The position numbers and the translations under genes were made by a program. Shown one piece after another: positions 25,739 to 34,962 of a DNA stretch of 64,000 bases. This DNA is from JAACFF01 sp963807975 (GTDB taxonomy: Bacteria > Chloroflexota > Anaerolineae > Promineifilales > Promineifilaceae): NCBI GenBank assembly GCA_963807975.1, contig CAWEDV010000001.1:1612001-1676000 (forward strand). The letters are read 5' to 3'. How positions within the stretch are numbered: position 1 is the stretch's first letter; every line of letters begins with the position of its first letter. Under the pieces are notes generated by a model that did no database searches, was not told the origin of the DNA, and saw nothing but the letters and a program-made list of their open reading frames with translations.

Positions 25739-25812
25739 TGGCTGAGGGACCTGGATTCGAACCAGGAACGACGGAGTCAGAGTCCGCTGTTTTACCGTTA
25801 AACTATCCCTCA
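25739..25812 (-). tRNA. tRNA-Gln (anticodon CTG)
   Basis: The cloverleaf is readable on the minus strand: acceptor TGAGGGA/TCCCTCA, anticodon stem-loop GCGGA-CTCTGAC-TCCGT with CTG at the anticodon position, and T arm CCTGG-TTCGAAT-CCAGG. CCA is encoded at the 3' end (25739-25741). It lies 50 bases downstream of gltX on the same strand and has its own terminator. Confidence 0.93.
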
Positions 25813-25861
25813 ATAGGGCCAAGATTTTACCAAACAGATTCACGCGTGGCAAACCTACACA

Positions 25862-27343
25862 TTACTCAAACAGGGCCACGATTTCATTTAAACGAGCCAT
25901 GGTTCGTTCACGCCCCAAAGCATACATGGACTCGAATAATGGGGGTGAAACTTTCTGTCCTGTCATCGCCTGGCGCATCTTGCCCAAAAACGGCCCAGCC
26001 TTGCCATTCAAGGTCACGCGCTCCCCTATCTCAATCATTCCGCTGCTGATGCTTTCTAGATCATAAATCTGGACATCACGAACAAAGTCAAGTGCCAATT
26101 GGTAACCTTCAAAGGCTTGTTCCGCTGGCAGCTGCTTATGCGTTAGGGATTCGGCCGTATCTTGGAGCGCTACATCATTAAATAGAAAATGTAAGAACGG
26201 CACAGCATCCGGAAATCGTTTCATACGCATGCTCATGGATGGCATAACAATTCGCAGTGCCTCGGGATTCACTTCGTATCCCGCATCATCTAGGTACGGT
26301 TTAACTGCCAGGGCGAGTTCCATGGGATCCATTTCTTGGATATACTGACCATTTAACCAATCGAGTTTATCATATGGCAGTCGAGATGGAGCGGGGTTGA
26401 CATCGCTCAAGTCGAAGCGAGGAACTGCTTCATCGATGCTGAATTTCTCGCGGTCGTCTCCAAAGGCCCAGCCTACATTGGCCAGGAAATTATCCACCGC
26501 TTGCGGCAGCAATCCTGCAGCCTGGAATTCCTCAACCTTTACCAGCACCTCGCGCCCGCCTTCGTCAAAGGCTTGTGTCCGTTTACTCAACTTACCCTTT
26601 CCACTAGGATTCAAAACCAACGGCAAATGGGCATAAACCGGTATTGGCCAGCCAAAAGCATGATATAGATTGATGTGCAGTGGGGCCGTGCTTATCCATT
26701 CATCGGCGCGCAAGATATGGCTGATGCGCATAAAGTGGTCATCGACGACATTGGCTAGATGGTAGGTGGGATGCCCATCAGATTTGAGCAGCACTGGATC
26801 CTGGATCTGGCTGTTCTTGACCGTAATATCACCACGAATAACATCCGGAATCACCGTCTCACCGTCGAGCGACATCTTAAAACGGATCACGGCTGATAAA
26901 CCGTTGGCTTCTCTGGCTTCTCTTTCTTCGGCCGTCAAATTTCGACAGCGCCGATCATAGCCAAGTGGTTTCTTCGTAGCCATTTGCTCCTTACGCATGT
27001 TGCTTAACTCTTGCGGCGTGCAGTAGCATTTATAGGCATGATCATGTTCAATTAGCCAATCCGCCCACTCCTGATAGAGATGTGTACGCAGGCTCTGCAC
27101 GTAAGGCCCAACCGGCCCTCCAATGTCAGGGCCTTCATCCCAGTCCAGACCCAGCCACTGCAGCGAGTCAATTATTGCCTGTTCCGCTCCCGGCACATAC
27201 CGCTTGCGATCCGTATCTTCTATACGCAAGATGAATTTGCCACCATGTTTGCGGGCGAACATCCAATTAAAAAGTGCGGTGCGCGCACCGCCAATGTGCA
27301 GATACCCCGTTGGACTCGGGGCGAAGCGAACACGAATATCCAT
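25862..27343 (-). CDS. gltX: Glutamyl-tRNA synthetase
   Basis: The 493-residue class I synthetase loads glutamate on tRNA in the cytoplasm. It begins 'MDIRVRFAPSPTGYLHIGG' with the HIGH-type motif HIGG and has the KMSKS-type motif 'KLSKR' near residue 255 ('GKGKLSKRTQAF'). 'ILRIEDTDRKRYVPGAEQ' and 'GLDWDEGPDIGGPVGPY' are standard GluRS blocks, and the length is normal. The next gene downstream on this strand is tRNA-Gln. Many Chloroflexota relatives lack GlnRS and use a non-discriminating GluRS with GatCAB, but the window alone cannot show which applies here. Confidence 0.96.
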   Translation of the reverse strand: MDIRVRFAPSPTGYLHIGGARTALFNWMFARKHGGKFILRIEDTDRKRYVPGAEQAIIDSLQWLGLDWDEGPDIGGPVGPYVQSLRTHLYQEWADWLIEHDHAYKCYCTPQELSNMRKEQMATKKPLGYDRRCRNLTAEEREAREANGLSAVIRFKMSLDGETVIPDVIRGDITVKNSQIQDPVLLKSDGHPTYHLANVVDDHFMRISHILRADEWISTAPLHINLYHAFGWPIPVYAHLPLVLNPSGKGKLSKRTQAFDEGGREVLVKVEEFQAAGLLPQAVDNFLANVGWAFGDDREKFSIDEAVPRFDLSDVNPAPSRLPYDKLDWLNGQYIQEMDPMELALAVKPYLDDAGYEVNPEALRIVMPSMSMRMKRFPDAVPFLHFLFNDVALQDTAESLTHKQLPAEQAFEGYQLALDFVRDVQIYDLESISSGMIEIGERVTLNGKAGPFLGKMRQAMTGQKVSPPLFESMYALGRERTMARLNEIVALFE

Positions 27344-27358
27344 TTATAAACTTACCTT

Positions 27359-28468
27359 TTATCCGAAATCTTGTTTGCGCTGGCGCATGAGTACGGACTG
27401 TACCAGTCCGATGGCCAGGAATAAAGTAACCAGTGAACTACCCCCATAGCTGACGAAAGGCAGGGTTAACCCCGTCACCGGCAGCAGACGCACATTCATT
27501 CCTATACTGACCACAGTTTGGAAAAACAGAATCGAGGCAATGCCTACGACAATAAGCTTGCCTGCCAAATCATGGCTTAGCAATGCCGCACGTAGTATGC
27601 GCCACAGTATTATTCCCAATAAGGCAATGACCACCAAAGAACCGAACATGAGGCCCATCTCTTCCGTGATCATGGAAAAGATGAAGTCGGTATGCTGTAC
27701 GCGCAAAAAGCCCAGCTGGCTCTGCGTCCCTTGCATATAACCTTTACCGAAATAACTGCCGGAACCAATACTTATCTCTGCCTGTTCAATATTGAAAATA
27801 TCATCTTCATTGGCTTCAGCCGGATTGAGGAACGTGGTAACGCGATCTTTCTGATAATCAGCCAGGAAAGGATACAACGCGGCAACAGCAAATATACCCA
27901 CGGCAGCCAGTACGGCGAAATGGGAAAGTGGTAAACCGGCCAGCCAAATCATCACAAACCACATCACGATAAACAGTATGGACATTCCCAAATCAGGTTG
28001 AATAAATATCAAGCCGATCGGAATTCCAATATATACCAGTGTCAGGAGAGTGTTGGAAAACCGGCCCATCAAATGCTGGCGGTTGGCCAGGAATTGGGCG
28101 AATGTTATCGTGAGTAGAATGCGACCAAATTCGGAAGGTTGGATGCGTAGCGTTGGCGTGACCTGGATCCAACGACGAGTTTCGTTACCAAGCTGCCCAG
28201 CAACGATCACCAAGATCAGAGAGAGCACAACCCCAATATAAATATACCAATGCGCCGATGTCAGGTAGCGATAATCGATGGCTGCCACAGCCACAAGAAT
28301 CGCCAGGCCGACCACAGCCCAGAGCACCTGCTGCCCTGGCAGGGCCTCAAACGCAGGCGCCCCCGTAACAGCGCTGCGGATCATCAGAATTCCAAAACCC
28401 GTGAGCAGCACGACAGCCGCTAACAGCCAATAATCAAAATAGCGCCAGACAGATGGTTTCGCAAGCAT
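27359..28468 (-). CDS. rodA: RodA/FtsW-type peptidoglycan polymerase
   Basis: The 369-residue membrane protein has about ten helices. SEDS-family marks are present: 'RSAVTGAPAFEALPGQQVLWAVVGL', the lipid-II-site region 'TPTLRIQPSEFGRILLTITFAQFL', 'GIPIGLIFIQPDLGMSILF', and the C-terminal 'NVRLLPVTGLTLPFVSYGGSSL' (each block given in part). It polymerises glycan strands of peptidoglycan with a class B PBP during elongation. The length and lack of an N-terminal extension fit RodA better than FtsW. It ends 15 bases before gltX on the same strand. Confidence 0.9.
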   Translation of the reverse strand: MLAKPSVWRYFDYWLLAAVVLLTGFGILMIRSAVTGAPAFEALPGQQVLWAVVGLAILVAVAAIDYRYLTSAHWYIYIGVVLSLILVIVAGQLGNETRRWIQVTPTLRIQPSEFGRILLTITFAQFLANRQHLMGRFSNTLLTLVYIGIPIGLIFIQPDLGMSILFIVMWFVMIWLAGLPLSHFAVLAAVGIFAVAALYPFLADYQKDRVTTFLNPAEANEDDIFNIEQAEISIGSGSYFGKGYMQGTQSQLGFLRVQHTDFIFSMITEEMGLMFGSLVVIALLGIILWRILRAALLSHDLAGKLIVVGIASILFFQTVVSIGMNVRLLPVTGLTLPFVSYGGSSLVTLFLAIGLVQSVLMRQRKQDFG

Positions 28469-28576
28469 GGGATTAATTTTAAGTTGAGCGACTGCTTGGG
28501 GCGAGAATTGCCCCAGATCTCACAGTTGCTGCTAATCAGCCAATAGTCACCACTAAGTCGAGATTGATTCAATTGA

Positions 28577-29671
28577 TCAGCGGTTGTGGGACAAGCGGAC
28601 CGGCTGGCGCTTCGCTCCCCAAGTCCCCGGCTTAGCCAAAAAATAACCGGCACACGCTGCCTTGCAGAAACGACAGCGTCCCTCTTTGGTCAGATTCCAA
28701 TCTCGCAATTGATACCAGTTACGAGCGATCAATTTCCCATGACAATTGTGGCAGTAAGTACTGCCACCTTCTATATCGTGGACATTTCCTGTGTAGACAT
28801 AACGCACCCCATTGTTGATCGCGATGCGTCGTGCTCTGATTAAGGTTTCGGGAGGCGTCCGCGGGATATCCCGCATCTTGTAATCCGGGTGAAACGCCGT
28901 AAAATGCATCGGCACTTCTGGCCCAAGTTCTTGAGCCACCCACTCCGTCATCGCCTCTAGTTCTGCGGTCGAGTCATTTTGGCCTGGGATCAGCAGCGTC
29001 GTAATCTCCAGCCAGGTGTCTGTCTCATGCTTAATATATTGTAAGGTATCCATAACCGGCTGTAAGTTTCCGGCGCATAGGCGTTGGTAGAAATCGTTGC
29101 TAAAACCCTTAAGATCGACATTGGCCGCATCCATATGGGTGTAGAAATCAGACCGTGCTTCCGGATTAATATACCCCGCAGTTACGGCGACAGACTTGAT
29201 ACCTAGCTCCCGGCACGCTTGGGCCACATCCACCGCGTATTCTAGAAAGATGACTGGATCGTTGTAGGTAAAAGCCACGCTTTGGCAGCCCAGATCATGC
29301 GCCGCGCGGGCAATGGTTGCTGGCGAAGCAGAATCAGCCAGCGTATCGATCTCGCGCGACTTGCTGATATCCCAATTTTGACAAAAACGGCAGGAGAGAT
29401 TGCAACCTGCTGTACCAAATGACAGCACCGCTGACCCTGGATAAAAGTGATTGAGTGGTTTCTTCTCAATGGGATCGATACAAAATCCGCTTGACCGGCC
29501 GTAAGTGGTTAGAACAATCTGTTGTTCTTGGCAGGCACGAACAAAACAGAGCCCACGCTGCCCTTCGTGTAATTTGCAGTTGCGTGGGCACAAATCGCAC
29601 TGTATACGGCCGTCATCCAGCATATGCCAGTACTTGGTAGGAACGGTGTCCACAATTGAATCTATAACCAT
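28577..29671 (-). CDS. amrS: AmmeMemoRadiSam system radical SAM enzyme
   Basis: The protein has 364 residues from ATG 29671. Its N-terminal Cys cluster 'CDLCPRNCKLHEGQRGLC' precedes the radical SAM motif 'CNLSCRFCQNWDIS' (CxxxCxxC, about 94). Further conserved blocks are 'AFTYNDPVIF', 'VDLKGFSNDFYQRLC' and 'HFTAFHPDYKM', and a zinc-binding end 'TYCHNCHGKLI...CRFCKAACAG' is present. It belongs to the AmrS family, whose reaction is still poorly known. The Memo-like partner amrB lies directly divergent, about 100 bases away, and supports the assignment. The third usual member (AMMECR1 domain) is not in the window. Confidence 0.92.
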   Translation of the reverse strand: MVIDSIVDTVPTKYWHMLDDGRIQCDLCPRNCKLHEGQRGLCFVRACQEQQIVLTTYGRSSGFCIDPIEKKPLNHFYPGSAVLSFGTAGCNLSCRFCQNWDISKSREIDTLADSASPATIARAAHDLGCQSVAFTYNDPVIFLEYAVDVAQACRELGIKSVAVTAGYINPEARSDFYTHMDAANVDLKGFSNDFYQRLCAGNLQPVMDTLQYIKHETDTWLEITTLLIPGQNDSTAELEAMTEWVAQELGPEVPMHFTAFHPDYKMRDIPRTPPETLIRARRIAINNGVRYVYTGNVHDIEGGSTYCHNCHGKLIARNWYQLRDWNLTKEGRCRFCKAACAGYFLAKPGTWGAKRQPVRLSHNR

Positions 29672-29778
29672 CAAATTCCGATTTCGGCGATCAAACGAAC
29701 TCTTTTTCCATTATACTATAAAGCAGGCACCGATTTCCTCAGCCCGCGCGATAAGTGGGTATAGTTAAGGAGGTTATG

Positions 29779-30564
29779 ATGGCAAAAATCCGCCAGCCGG
29801 CCGTAGCCGGTATGTTTTACCCCGCTGATTCTCGCGAATTGACACAAATGGTCGCCGGTTTCATGTCTGACGCCCATGCCGGAGGTACTCCAGTCAAGGC
29901 CCTCATCGCCCCCCACGCGGGATATATCTACTCCGGTCCGATCGCTGCCTCCGCATATGCCTATCTGTCGGAGTCTGCAGGGGCCATTGAACGGATTGTT
30001 CTGCTAGGGCCGGCACACAGAGTCCCAATTCGGGGCTTGGCCATCAGCAGCGCTGAATCGTTTAACACACCTTTGGGATCTGTGCTCGTCGACATCGAAG
30101 CCGTATCAAACATGCTTATCCTACCTCAAGTTGTGCTCTCTGATGAAGCACATGCCGCCGAACATAGTTTAGAAGTCCACCTTCCTTTCCTACAGACCAT
30201 TTGCCCAGGTGTGCGAATTGTACCGCTGGCTGTCGGCCAAACGACCGCCGCTGAAGTCGAAGAAGTATTGGAAATACTCTGGGGTGGCCCGGAAACGGTG
30301 ATTATCATCAGCTCCGACCTCAGTCATTTCTATGATTACGCCACTGCCCAAATCTTAGACGCTGCCACAGCCCAGGCCATAGAAGAACTGAATCCCGTTG
30401 GGTTCCGTCATGACAGTGCTTGTGGACAAGTTGCAATCCAAGGTTTGCTGCAATTAGCATGCAAAAAAGGCCTGCATGCCCAGACAGTTGATTTGCGCAG
30501 TTCGGGCGATACCGGTGGTTCCCACAGCCGGGTCGTAGGATACGGTGCTTTCATCTTCTCCTGA
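29779..30564 (+). CDS. amrB: AmmeMemoRadiSam system protein B (Memo-like)
   Basis: The product is 261 residues from ATG 29779, five bases after AAGGAGG; the adjacent ATG 29776 is too close. It starts 'MAKIRQPAVAGMFYPADSREL', the usual Memo opening. Conserved histidines are 'LIAPHAGYIYSGPIAASAY', 'LLGPAHRVPI', 'AAEHSLEVHLPFL' and 'VIIISSDLSHFYDY', as in the Memo/LigB fold that resembles a non-heme-iron dioxygenase. It is divergent from amrS and its stop is 28 bases from the convergent DUF2723 gene. Its biochemical role is not settled in any organism that I know. Confidence 0.93.
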   Translation: MAKIRQPAVAGMFYPADSRELTQMVAGFMSDAHAGGTPVKALIAPHAGYIYSGPIAASAYAYLSESAGAIERIVLLGPAHRVPIRGLAISSAESFNTPLGSVLVDIEAVSNMLILPQVVLSDEAHAAEHSLEVHLPFLQTICPGVRIVPLAVGQTTAAEVEEVLEILWGGPETVIIISSDLSHFYDYATAQILDAATAQAIEELNPVGFRHDSACGQVAIQGLLQLACKKGLHAQTVDLRSSGDTGGSHSRVVGYGAFIFS

Positions 30565-30592
30565 AGAAAGGCGCGGGTTATAGCGGGAGGTT

Positions 30593-33500
30593 TCACTCAG
30601 CAACAACCAATTCGCCGATCACCATCTTGTCATCCAGCGCCAGTCCCTCATCATTTACCACGGCGAGCCGCTGTAAAGTCGACAACAAATACCAGCCAAT
30701 CTGCAGCCGGTATTCGCCTGGTGGCATGTCGCTATCTAACTGAACCTGATAAGGATCCTCGATGATCTCCCCGGCTTTCCAAGCGCTGGTCGGATACGTC
30801 CCCTGCACAGGCCAGGCATCAACCTGTCCTACGATCCTGTCCTGTTCATCCAGGACCTGGATGAATACCGTGTAATCTTCATCCATCGCTGACAAACTTT
30901 GCCATTGGACACTTAGCGGCAGCATCCTCCCGGGAACCAGGTCTTGCTTTTGGATATCAACTGCCAACAATGCGATCTTATCCGCATAATTCGTTGCCCC
31001 ATTTGGCAAGCCAACCCCGCTGATATCGACTTCTCCCAGGACACAGCCGCTCGTCTTTTGCGCCAACCAACCACATATGCTTGCGGCCTGCTGATCTTGG
31101 CTGAGCAAAGCGTAACGACCGTTGGGCAAATCCGTATCCAATTCCACAGCCCATACAAAGGGTTCCTGACTGTTTTCAACGTTATCCGGCAGTTCAAGAT
31201 CGCTGCTAATCGCCCCGTCAACTGCTTGCAAACTCAACTGCAAATCAGCAGCATTGCTGCCAAAACCGGTAAGAATAACGGTCAGTGGTTTTCCTGGGCG
31301 CACCTCAGCCGGAACATCAGCGCCACTTATCAGGACACGGCCGTTTTGTGCTCGTAAGGTTTTCGGTACCTCATATTCATCTGCGCGGGGCAGCTTAACG
31401 TCCTGTACACTCACCCAAGCTAATTCATCCGCCATCTGGAAAGCAGGACCAACGGCAACCTGTAGTTCCGCTGTCTCTTCTCCTTTCCCAGTTGGATACG
31501 GCAGAAGGTGGAAATCAGGCACAATCTCGCCTGCTTGCCACGCGTTTGTTGGATAGCTGTTGCCTGCGGGATGTTGTCCACTGGCGATGAATGGCTTTGT
31601 CGCGAAATCTTCTCCCGCCCATCGTAAATAGACCAAGAATGGTTCTGCAAGCTGTGAACCACTTTGCCAGTAAAGGGTGATTTCCGCTACATTGGGGTCA
31701 ACTGCTGATTTTGCCCTCAGATCAAGCCCAGCCAGCGTCAGCGGACCAATGTCGATGTTCTTCTTCACTGCTTCAGAGGGCGTGTCAACCAATGATTCCT
31801 GGCTCACTTCAACTAACGGTCCCTGCGATCGCAGGTGATAGACTCCTTCTAATCCAGGCAAGAAACGAGCCAGGTACACCGTTTGTCCCGCATTGATACG
31901 CTGTTCTAGTTCTGAACGGTAAGCTGCTTCGTCCGGCAGCACCATGATATCCAAATCGGACCGTATGCCTTCCGTTTGCTGCAAATAATACAGGGGTACG
32001 ATTTTCTCACTATCAGCCAAGATCGCCGCCCGATCCTTCAGCGGCATCGCCAGAACGCTCTCTCCCCAAGCCAGCAGTTCATGGTTATTTCTTTCTGACG
32101 TTACCGACCACGTTTCACTCAAACGAATCAATGATGGCAGGAGCAGGAAAATGATCAGCATGATGGCTGCAGGCGCTTGCAGGAACAGCCAGCCCTTTTG
32201 GGATGTTATCCTCTCCGAAGCTGCCAGGATGGCGACCAAGCCGGCAGCCCAAAAAACGGCCATGACCAGATGAGCGGGGATGATAAATACCGCCAGATCA
32301 GGTACGTAGTAATTCAAAGCATAAAAGATGTATCCGGCCAAAGTGACTAAAAGCACCAGCGCTGTACGCCAGTTTGAACGCAGAAGATACAACAGGCCGA
32401 TTACGATCAATAGCAGATTAACCCAGCCCCAGTTTTGCAGCATCAGACGGCCGACTACTTGATAGCGCGTCATATCTGTCAGCCAGGCACCAAGCTGCAG
32501 CGCGCCCTGAAAACGACCACCTATCACCCATTGAACGAAGCGACCCAGCCCCATCGCCTCATCATTAAGCATAAACCAACGCAGCGGAAGATAAGCATAA
32601 ACCATAAGCGGTAGGACAAAAGCCAATGCTGCCTTAAGAAGGAGGATGGCGTTCTCCTTGATTGTTTGCCGGCGCAGGCAGCGTCCAGAGGCCAACAATA
32701 CAGACATAATCGCCGGAGGAAGCAAGAATAAGGTCGTTAGATGGTTGGTTAAGCCCAAACCAATAAGAAAAGCAAGAGCAATCACCGTTCTTTGCCAATT
32801 GAAACGAAATGGCCTTTTTATTAGATCATCCGTACAGTCAATCCCAACCGCACGTCTATCCAACATCAGGGTTACCAACCATAGAACGGTCGTCACAAAT
32901 AAGGCATGCAGCGCATAAACCTCTGCCTCGACTGCCTGGCTCCACAATACGGGTGACAAACCCAAAACCACCACCGCCAGCACGGCCGGTAGGGGACGAT
33001 TTATCAAACGCCTGATGGCGTCGTAGAGTAGGATCATCGCCAGCAGCGCAAAGACAGCAGAGGCTAGATTTACCCGCCAGGCCATGGATCCCATCGGAAT
33101 GAAAGTGAAAAGCCGGCCCAGTAAAATATAGAGCGGATACCCGGTTGGATGAGCGATGCCTAGCTGTGGGATTACGACTTGAAATTCAAAGGTATCCGCA
33201 CTTCCCACCGATTGTGGTATTGTGATTAAATAGATGGGCAGCAGCGCAGCTAGGATGAAACTCGCGCCCACCCAGCTCCAGGCTTTTTGGGGAACAACAG
33301 CCCGGGCGATGAAAAGAGCCGATAACCAAACGCTGGCCAAAAATATCAGATGGCTGCTTATCAGGTCAACAGCGGCATCTAGCAAGTAAGCCAGGTTAAG
33401 CAGCAGAGGCAAGAAAGCCCAGACGGGTAGTGACCTTTCGTTGGCCCGGTTTGCAGGTCTTTCTAGGCGCCGGTTGGTCCATCGCCAAGCGAACCAGCCG

Positions 33501-33679
33501 GTCGAAGCAGTTATCGCAGCCAGGAAAACAGCAGGAAATGGGCGGGCTAAACCCAGCATTGCTGGAAATGCCGCTTCATACAACAGGCGACTTAGCCCCA
33601 GGCCACCGCATAAGAACAGGGCAAACGCCAATAAGTTCCTGGCGTAACGGCCGTATGCATTCGATTCGTCCTTGATCAT
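30593..33679 (-). CDS. DUF2723 GT-C glycosyltransferase with extracytoplasmic beta domains
   Basis: The product has 1028 residues from ATG 33679. The first 540 residues hold about 13 membrane helices. The DUF2723 motif 'IPQSVGSADTFEFQVV', with an Asp-containing first loop, and 'GIAHPTGYPLYILLGRLF' are typical of this protein O-mannosyltransferase-like GT-C family, which takes sugar from polyprenyl-phosphate. The C-terminal 450 residues lie outside the membrane and contain two beta-sandwich-like blocks marked 'NAWQAGEIVPDFHLLPYP' and 'SAWKAGEIIEDPYQVQL'. The acceptor is unknown. A terminator-like hairpin lies 31 bases before the start. Plus-strand frames within it are shadows. Confidence 0.88.
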   Translation of the reverse strand: MIKDESNAYGRYARNLLAFALFLCGGLGLSRLLYEAAFPAMLGLARPFPAVFLAAITASTGWFAWRWTNRRLERPANRANERSLPVWAFLPLLLNLAYLLDAAVDLISSHLIFLASVWLSALFIARAVVPQKAWSWVGASFILAALLPIYLITIPQSVGSADTFEFQVVIPQLGIAHPTGYPLYILLGRLFTFIPMGSMAWRVNLASAVFALLAMILLYDAIRRLINRPLPAVLAVVVLGLSPVLWSQAVEAEVYALHALFVTTVLWLVTLMLDRRAVGIDCTDDLIKRPFRFNWQRTVIALAFLIGLGLTNHLTTLFLLPPAIMSVLLASGRCLRRQTIKENAILLLKAALAFVLPLMVYAYLPLRWFMLNDEAMGLGRFVQWVIGGRFQGALQLGAWLTDMTRYQVVGRLMLQNWGWVNLLLIVIGLLYLLRSNWRTALVLLVTLAGYIFYALNYYVPDLAVFIIPAHLVMAVFWAAGLVAILAASERITSQKGWLFLQAPAAIMLIIFLLLPSLIRLSETWSVTSERNNHELLAWGESVLAMPLKDRAAILADSEKIVPLYYLQQTEGIRSDLDIMVLPDEAAYRSELEQRINAGQTVYLARFLPGLEGVYHLRSQGPLVEVSQESLVDTPSEAVKKNIDIGPLTLAGLDLRAKSAVDPNVAEITLYWQSGSQLAEPFLVYLRWAGEDFATKPFIASGQHPAGNSYPTNAWQAGEIVPDFHLLPYPTGKGEETAELQVAVGPAFQMADELAWVSVQDVKLPRADEYEVPKTLRAQNGRVLISGADVPAEVRPGKPLTVILTGFGSNAADLQLSLQAVDGAISSDLELPDNVENSQEPFVWAVELDTDLPNGRYALLSQDQQAASICGWLAQKTSGCVLGEVDISGVGLPNGATNYADKIALLAVDIQKQDLVPGRMLPLSVQWQSLSAMDEDYTVFIQVLDEQDRIVGQVDAWPVQGTYPTSAWKAGEIIEDPYQVQLDSDMPPGEYRLQIGWYLLSTLQRLAVVNDEGLALDDKMVIGELVVAE

Positions 33680-33704
33680 CAATTTGCAATTGTACCCGTC
33701 CTTA

Positions 33705-33742
33705 GGAAAAAACCCGGATCAGGCGGCATAAAGGTCGGGTTT
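33705..33742 (-). terminator. Terminator-like hairpin in the leader of the DUF2723 gene
   Basis: On the minus strand AAACCCG (33742-33736) pairs with CGGGTTT (33716-33710), with a 19-base loop, and is followed at once by TTTCC. This has the form of an intrinsic terminator but stands just upstream of a start codon in the direction of transcription. It could be an attenuator of the glycosyltransferase gene, or could end antisense transcription from the yihY region. Confidence 0.4.
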
Positions 33743-33870
33743 CGTGCAGTGAATGTAGGAAATCTGGCGAAATGAGACAAAGCTCACTACAATCCTGCCC
33801 TGTGGAAGAGCACTGATTTCAAACTTGATATGAAAAACAACCAACCCCTTAAGCTTCAGATGCAAGAGCA

Positions 33871-34962
33871 ATGCGTTTAATCAGAACGATTTTATCCTTG
33901 CTGGTCGATGCCGGCTTCGCCTGGAATCAGGACAAGGCTTCCCTCTATGCCGCGGCTATTGCTTACTACATGGTCTTCTCCATTGCCCCGCTCTTGGTGC
34001 TGATCATCGCCATCGCCGGTCGTTTTTTCGGCCAGGTGGCTGTTGAAGGAGAAATAGTGGCGCAAGTCGATGGCTTCATCGGCCCTGAAGCAGCCATCCT
34101 ACTGCAGAGCCTTTTGACCAATGCCGTAAACAGCTCCTCAAGTTTTACGCTAATCAGCGTCGCGATACTCCTCTGGGCTGCCTCTGGGGTTTTTAGCCAT
34201 CTCAAGCGCGCGCTGGATATTATCTACGGTGTGATTTCCACTCCGAAACCTGGCTTAATGGGTATCGTCCATATCATTCGCACGCGGGCTCTGACTTTCC
34301 TCATGGTTCTATTTATGGCCGTGCTGCTGCTGGCTGCCTTGGCTCTCAATACGGTAGCCGCCACCTTTGGCCACTGGCTTGTGCGGTATCTGCCCGACCT
34401 CGCAGCTCTCAACACCTACGTCACCCGCTTTATAACTCCCTTTATTATGTTCACGCTCTTCAGCATCCTGTTCAAGATGCTGCCTGAGGCGCGTGTGGCC
34501 TGGCGTGATGTTTGGCTCGGTTCCCTGGTAACCACACTGCTCTTCTTATTGGGTGTATACCTAATCGGCGCTTATCTATCATTAGCGGATGTTGGCTCGG
34601 TTTATGGCGCAGCAAGCTCTTTAATCATTGCTCTGGTCTGGATTTTTTATTCAACACAGATCATGATGTACGGCGCCGAGTTCATCAAAGTATATGCTAA
34701 CCGCTACGGCACACGCATTGTCCCGCGTAGCACGGCCACATCGCTCGCCGAGCACTATAGCAATATTCAAGAGATTGACACGCCAGAAGAGGTAGATGAG
34801 CCAGAGCCAGAGGAAAGAGTTTACTTCGGTACACCGTTATATGAGACCACTGACCCTGTTCCGGCCAATCACCTGCACCGCAAGCAGTTCGCTGCCGGTC
34901 TGCTCGGGCTGGCCGCCGGGCTCTTTCTGGGATTCATCGGCCAAGTTCTAAATGACGACTAA
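33871..34962 (+). CDS. YihY/BrkB family membrane protein
   Basis: The product has 363 residues and six membrane helices. The family opening 'DKASLYAAAIAYYMVFSIAPLLVLIIAIAGRFFG' (in part) is present, then 'LLWAASGVFSHLKRALDIIYG', 'PEARVAWRDVWLGSLVTTLLF' and 'VYGAASSLIIALVWIFYSTQIMMYGAEF' (parts). These match BrkB/YihY proteins, once misnamed ribonuclease BN, whose function is unclear. The cytoplasmic tail (about 290-335) is acidic. The last helix is at the very end. The next gene starts at the base after its stop codon, so the two are translated from one message. Confidence 0.9.
   Translation: MRLIRTILSLLVDAGFAWNQDKASLYAAAIAYYMVFSIAPLLVLIIAIAGRFFGQVAVEGEIVAQVDGFIGPEAAILLQSLLTNAVNSSSSFTLISVAILLWAASGVFSHLKRALDIIYGVISTPKPGLMGIVHIIRTRALTFLMVLFMAVLLLAALALNTVAATFGHWLVRYLPDLAALNTYVTRFITPFIMFTLFSILFKMLPEARVAWRDVWLGSLVTTLLFLLGVYLIGAYLSLADVGSVYGAASSLIIALVWIFYSTQIMMYGAEFIKVYANRYGTRIVPRSTATSLAEHYSNIQEIDTPEEVDEPEPEERVYFGTPLYETTDPVPANHLHRKQFAAGLLGLAAGLFLGFIGQVLNDD

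Noticed and set aside
29690..29720. Bidirectional promoter between amrS and amrB
   Set aside because: TATACT/TATAAT-like boxes exist on both strands but no acceptable -35 lies at 16-18 bases from either.
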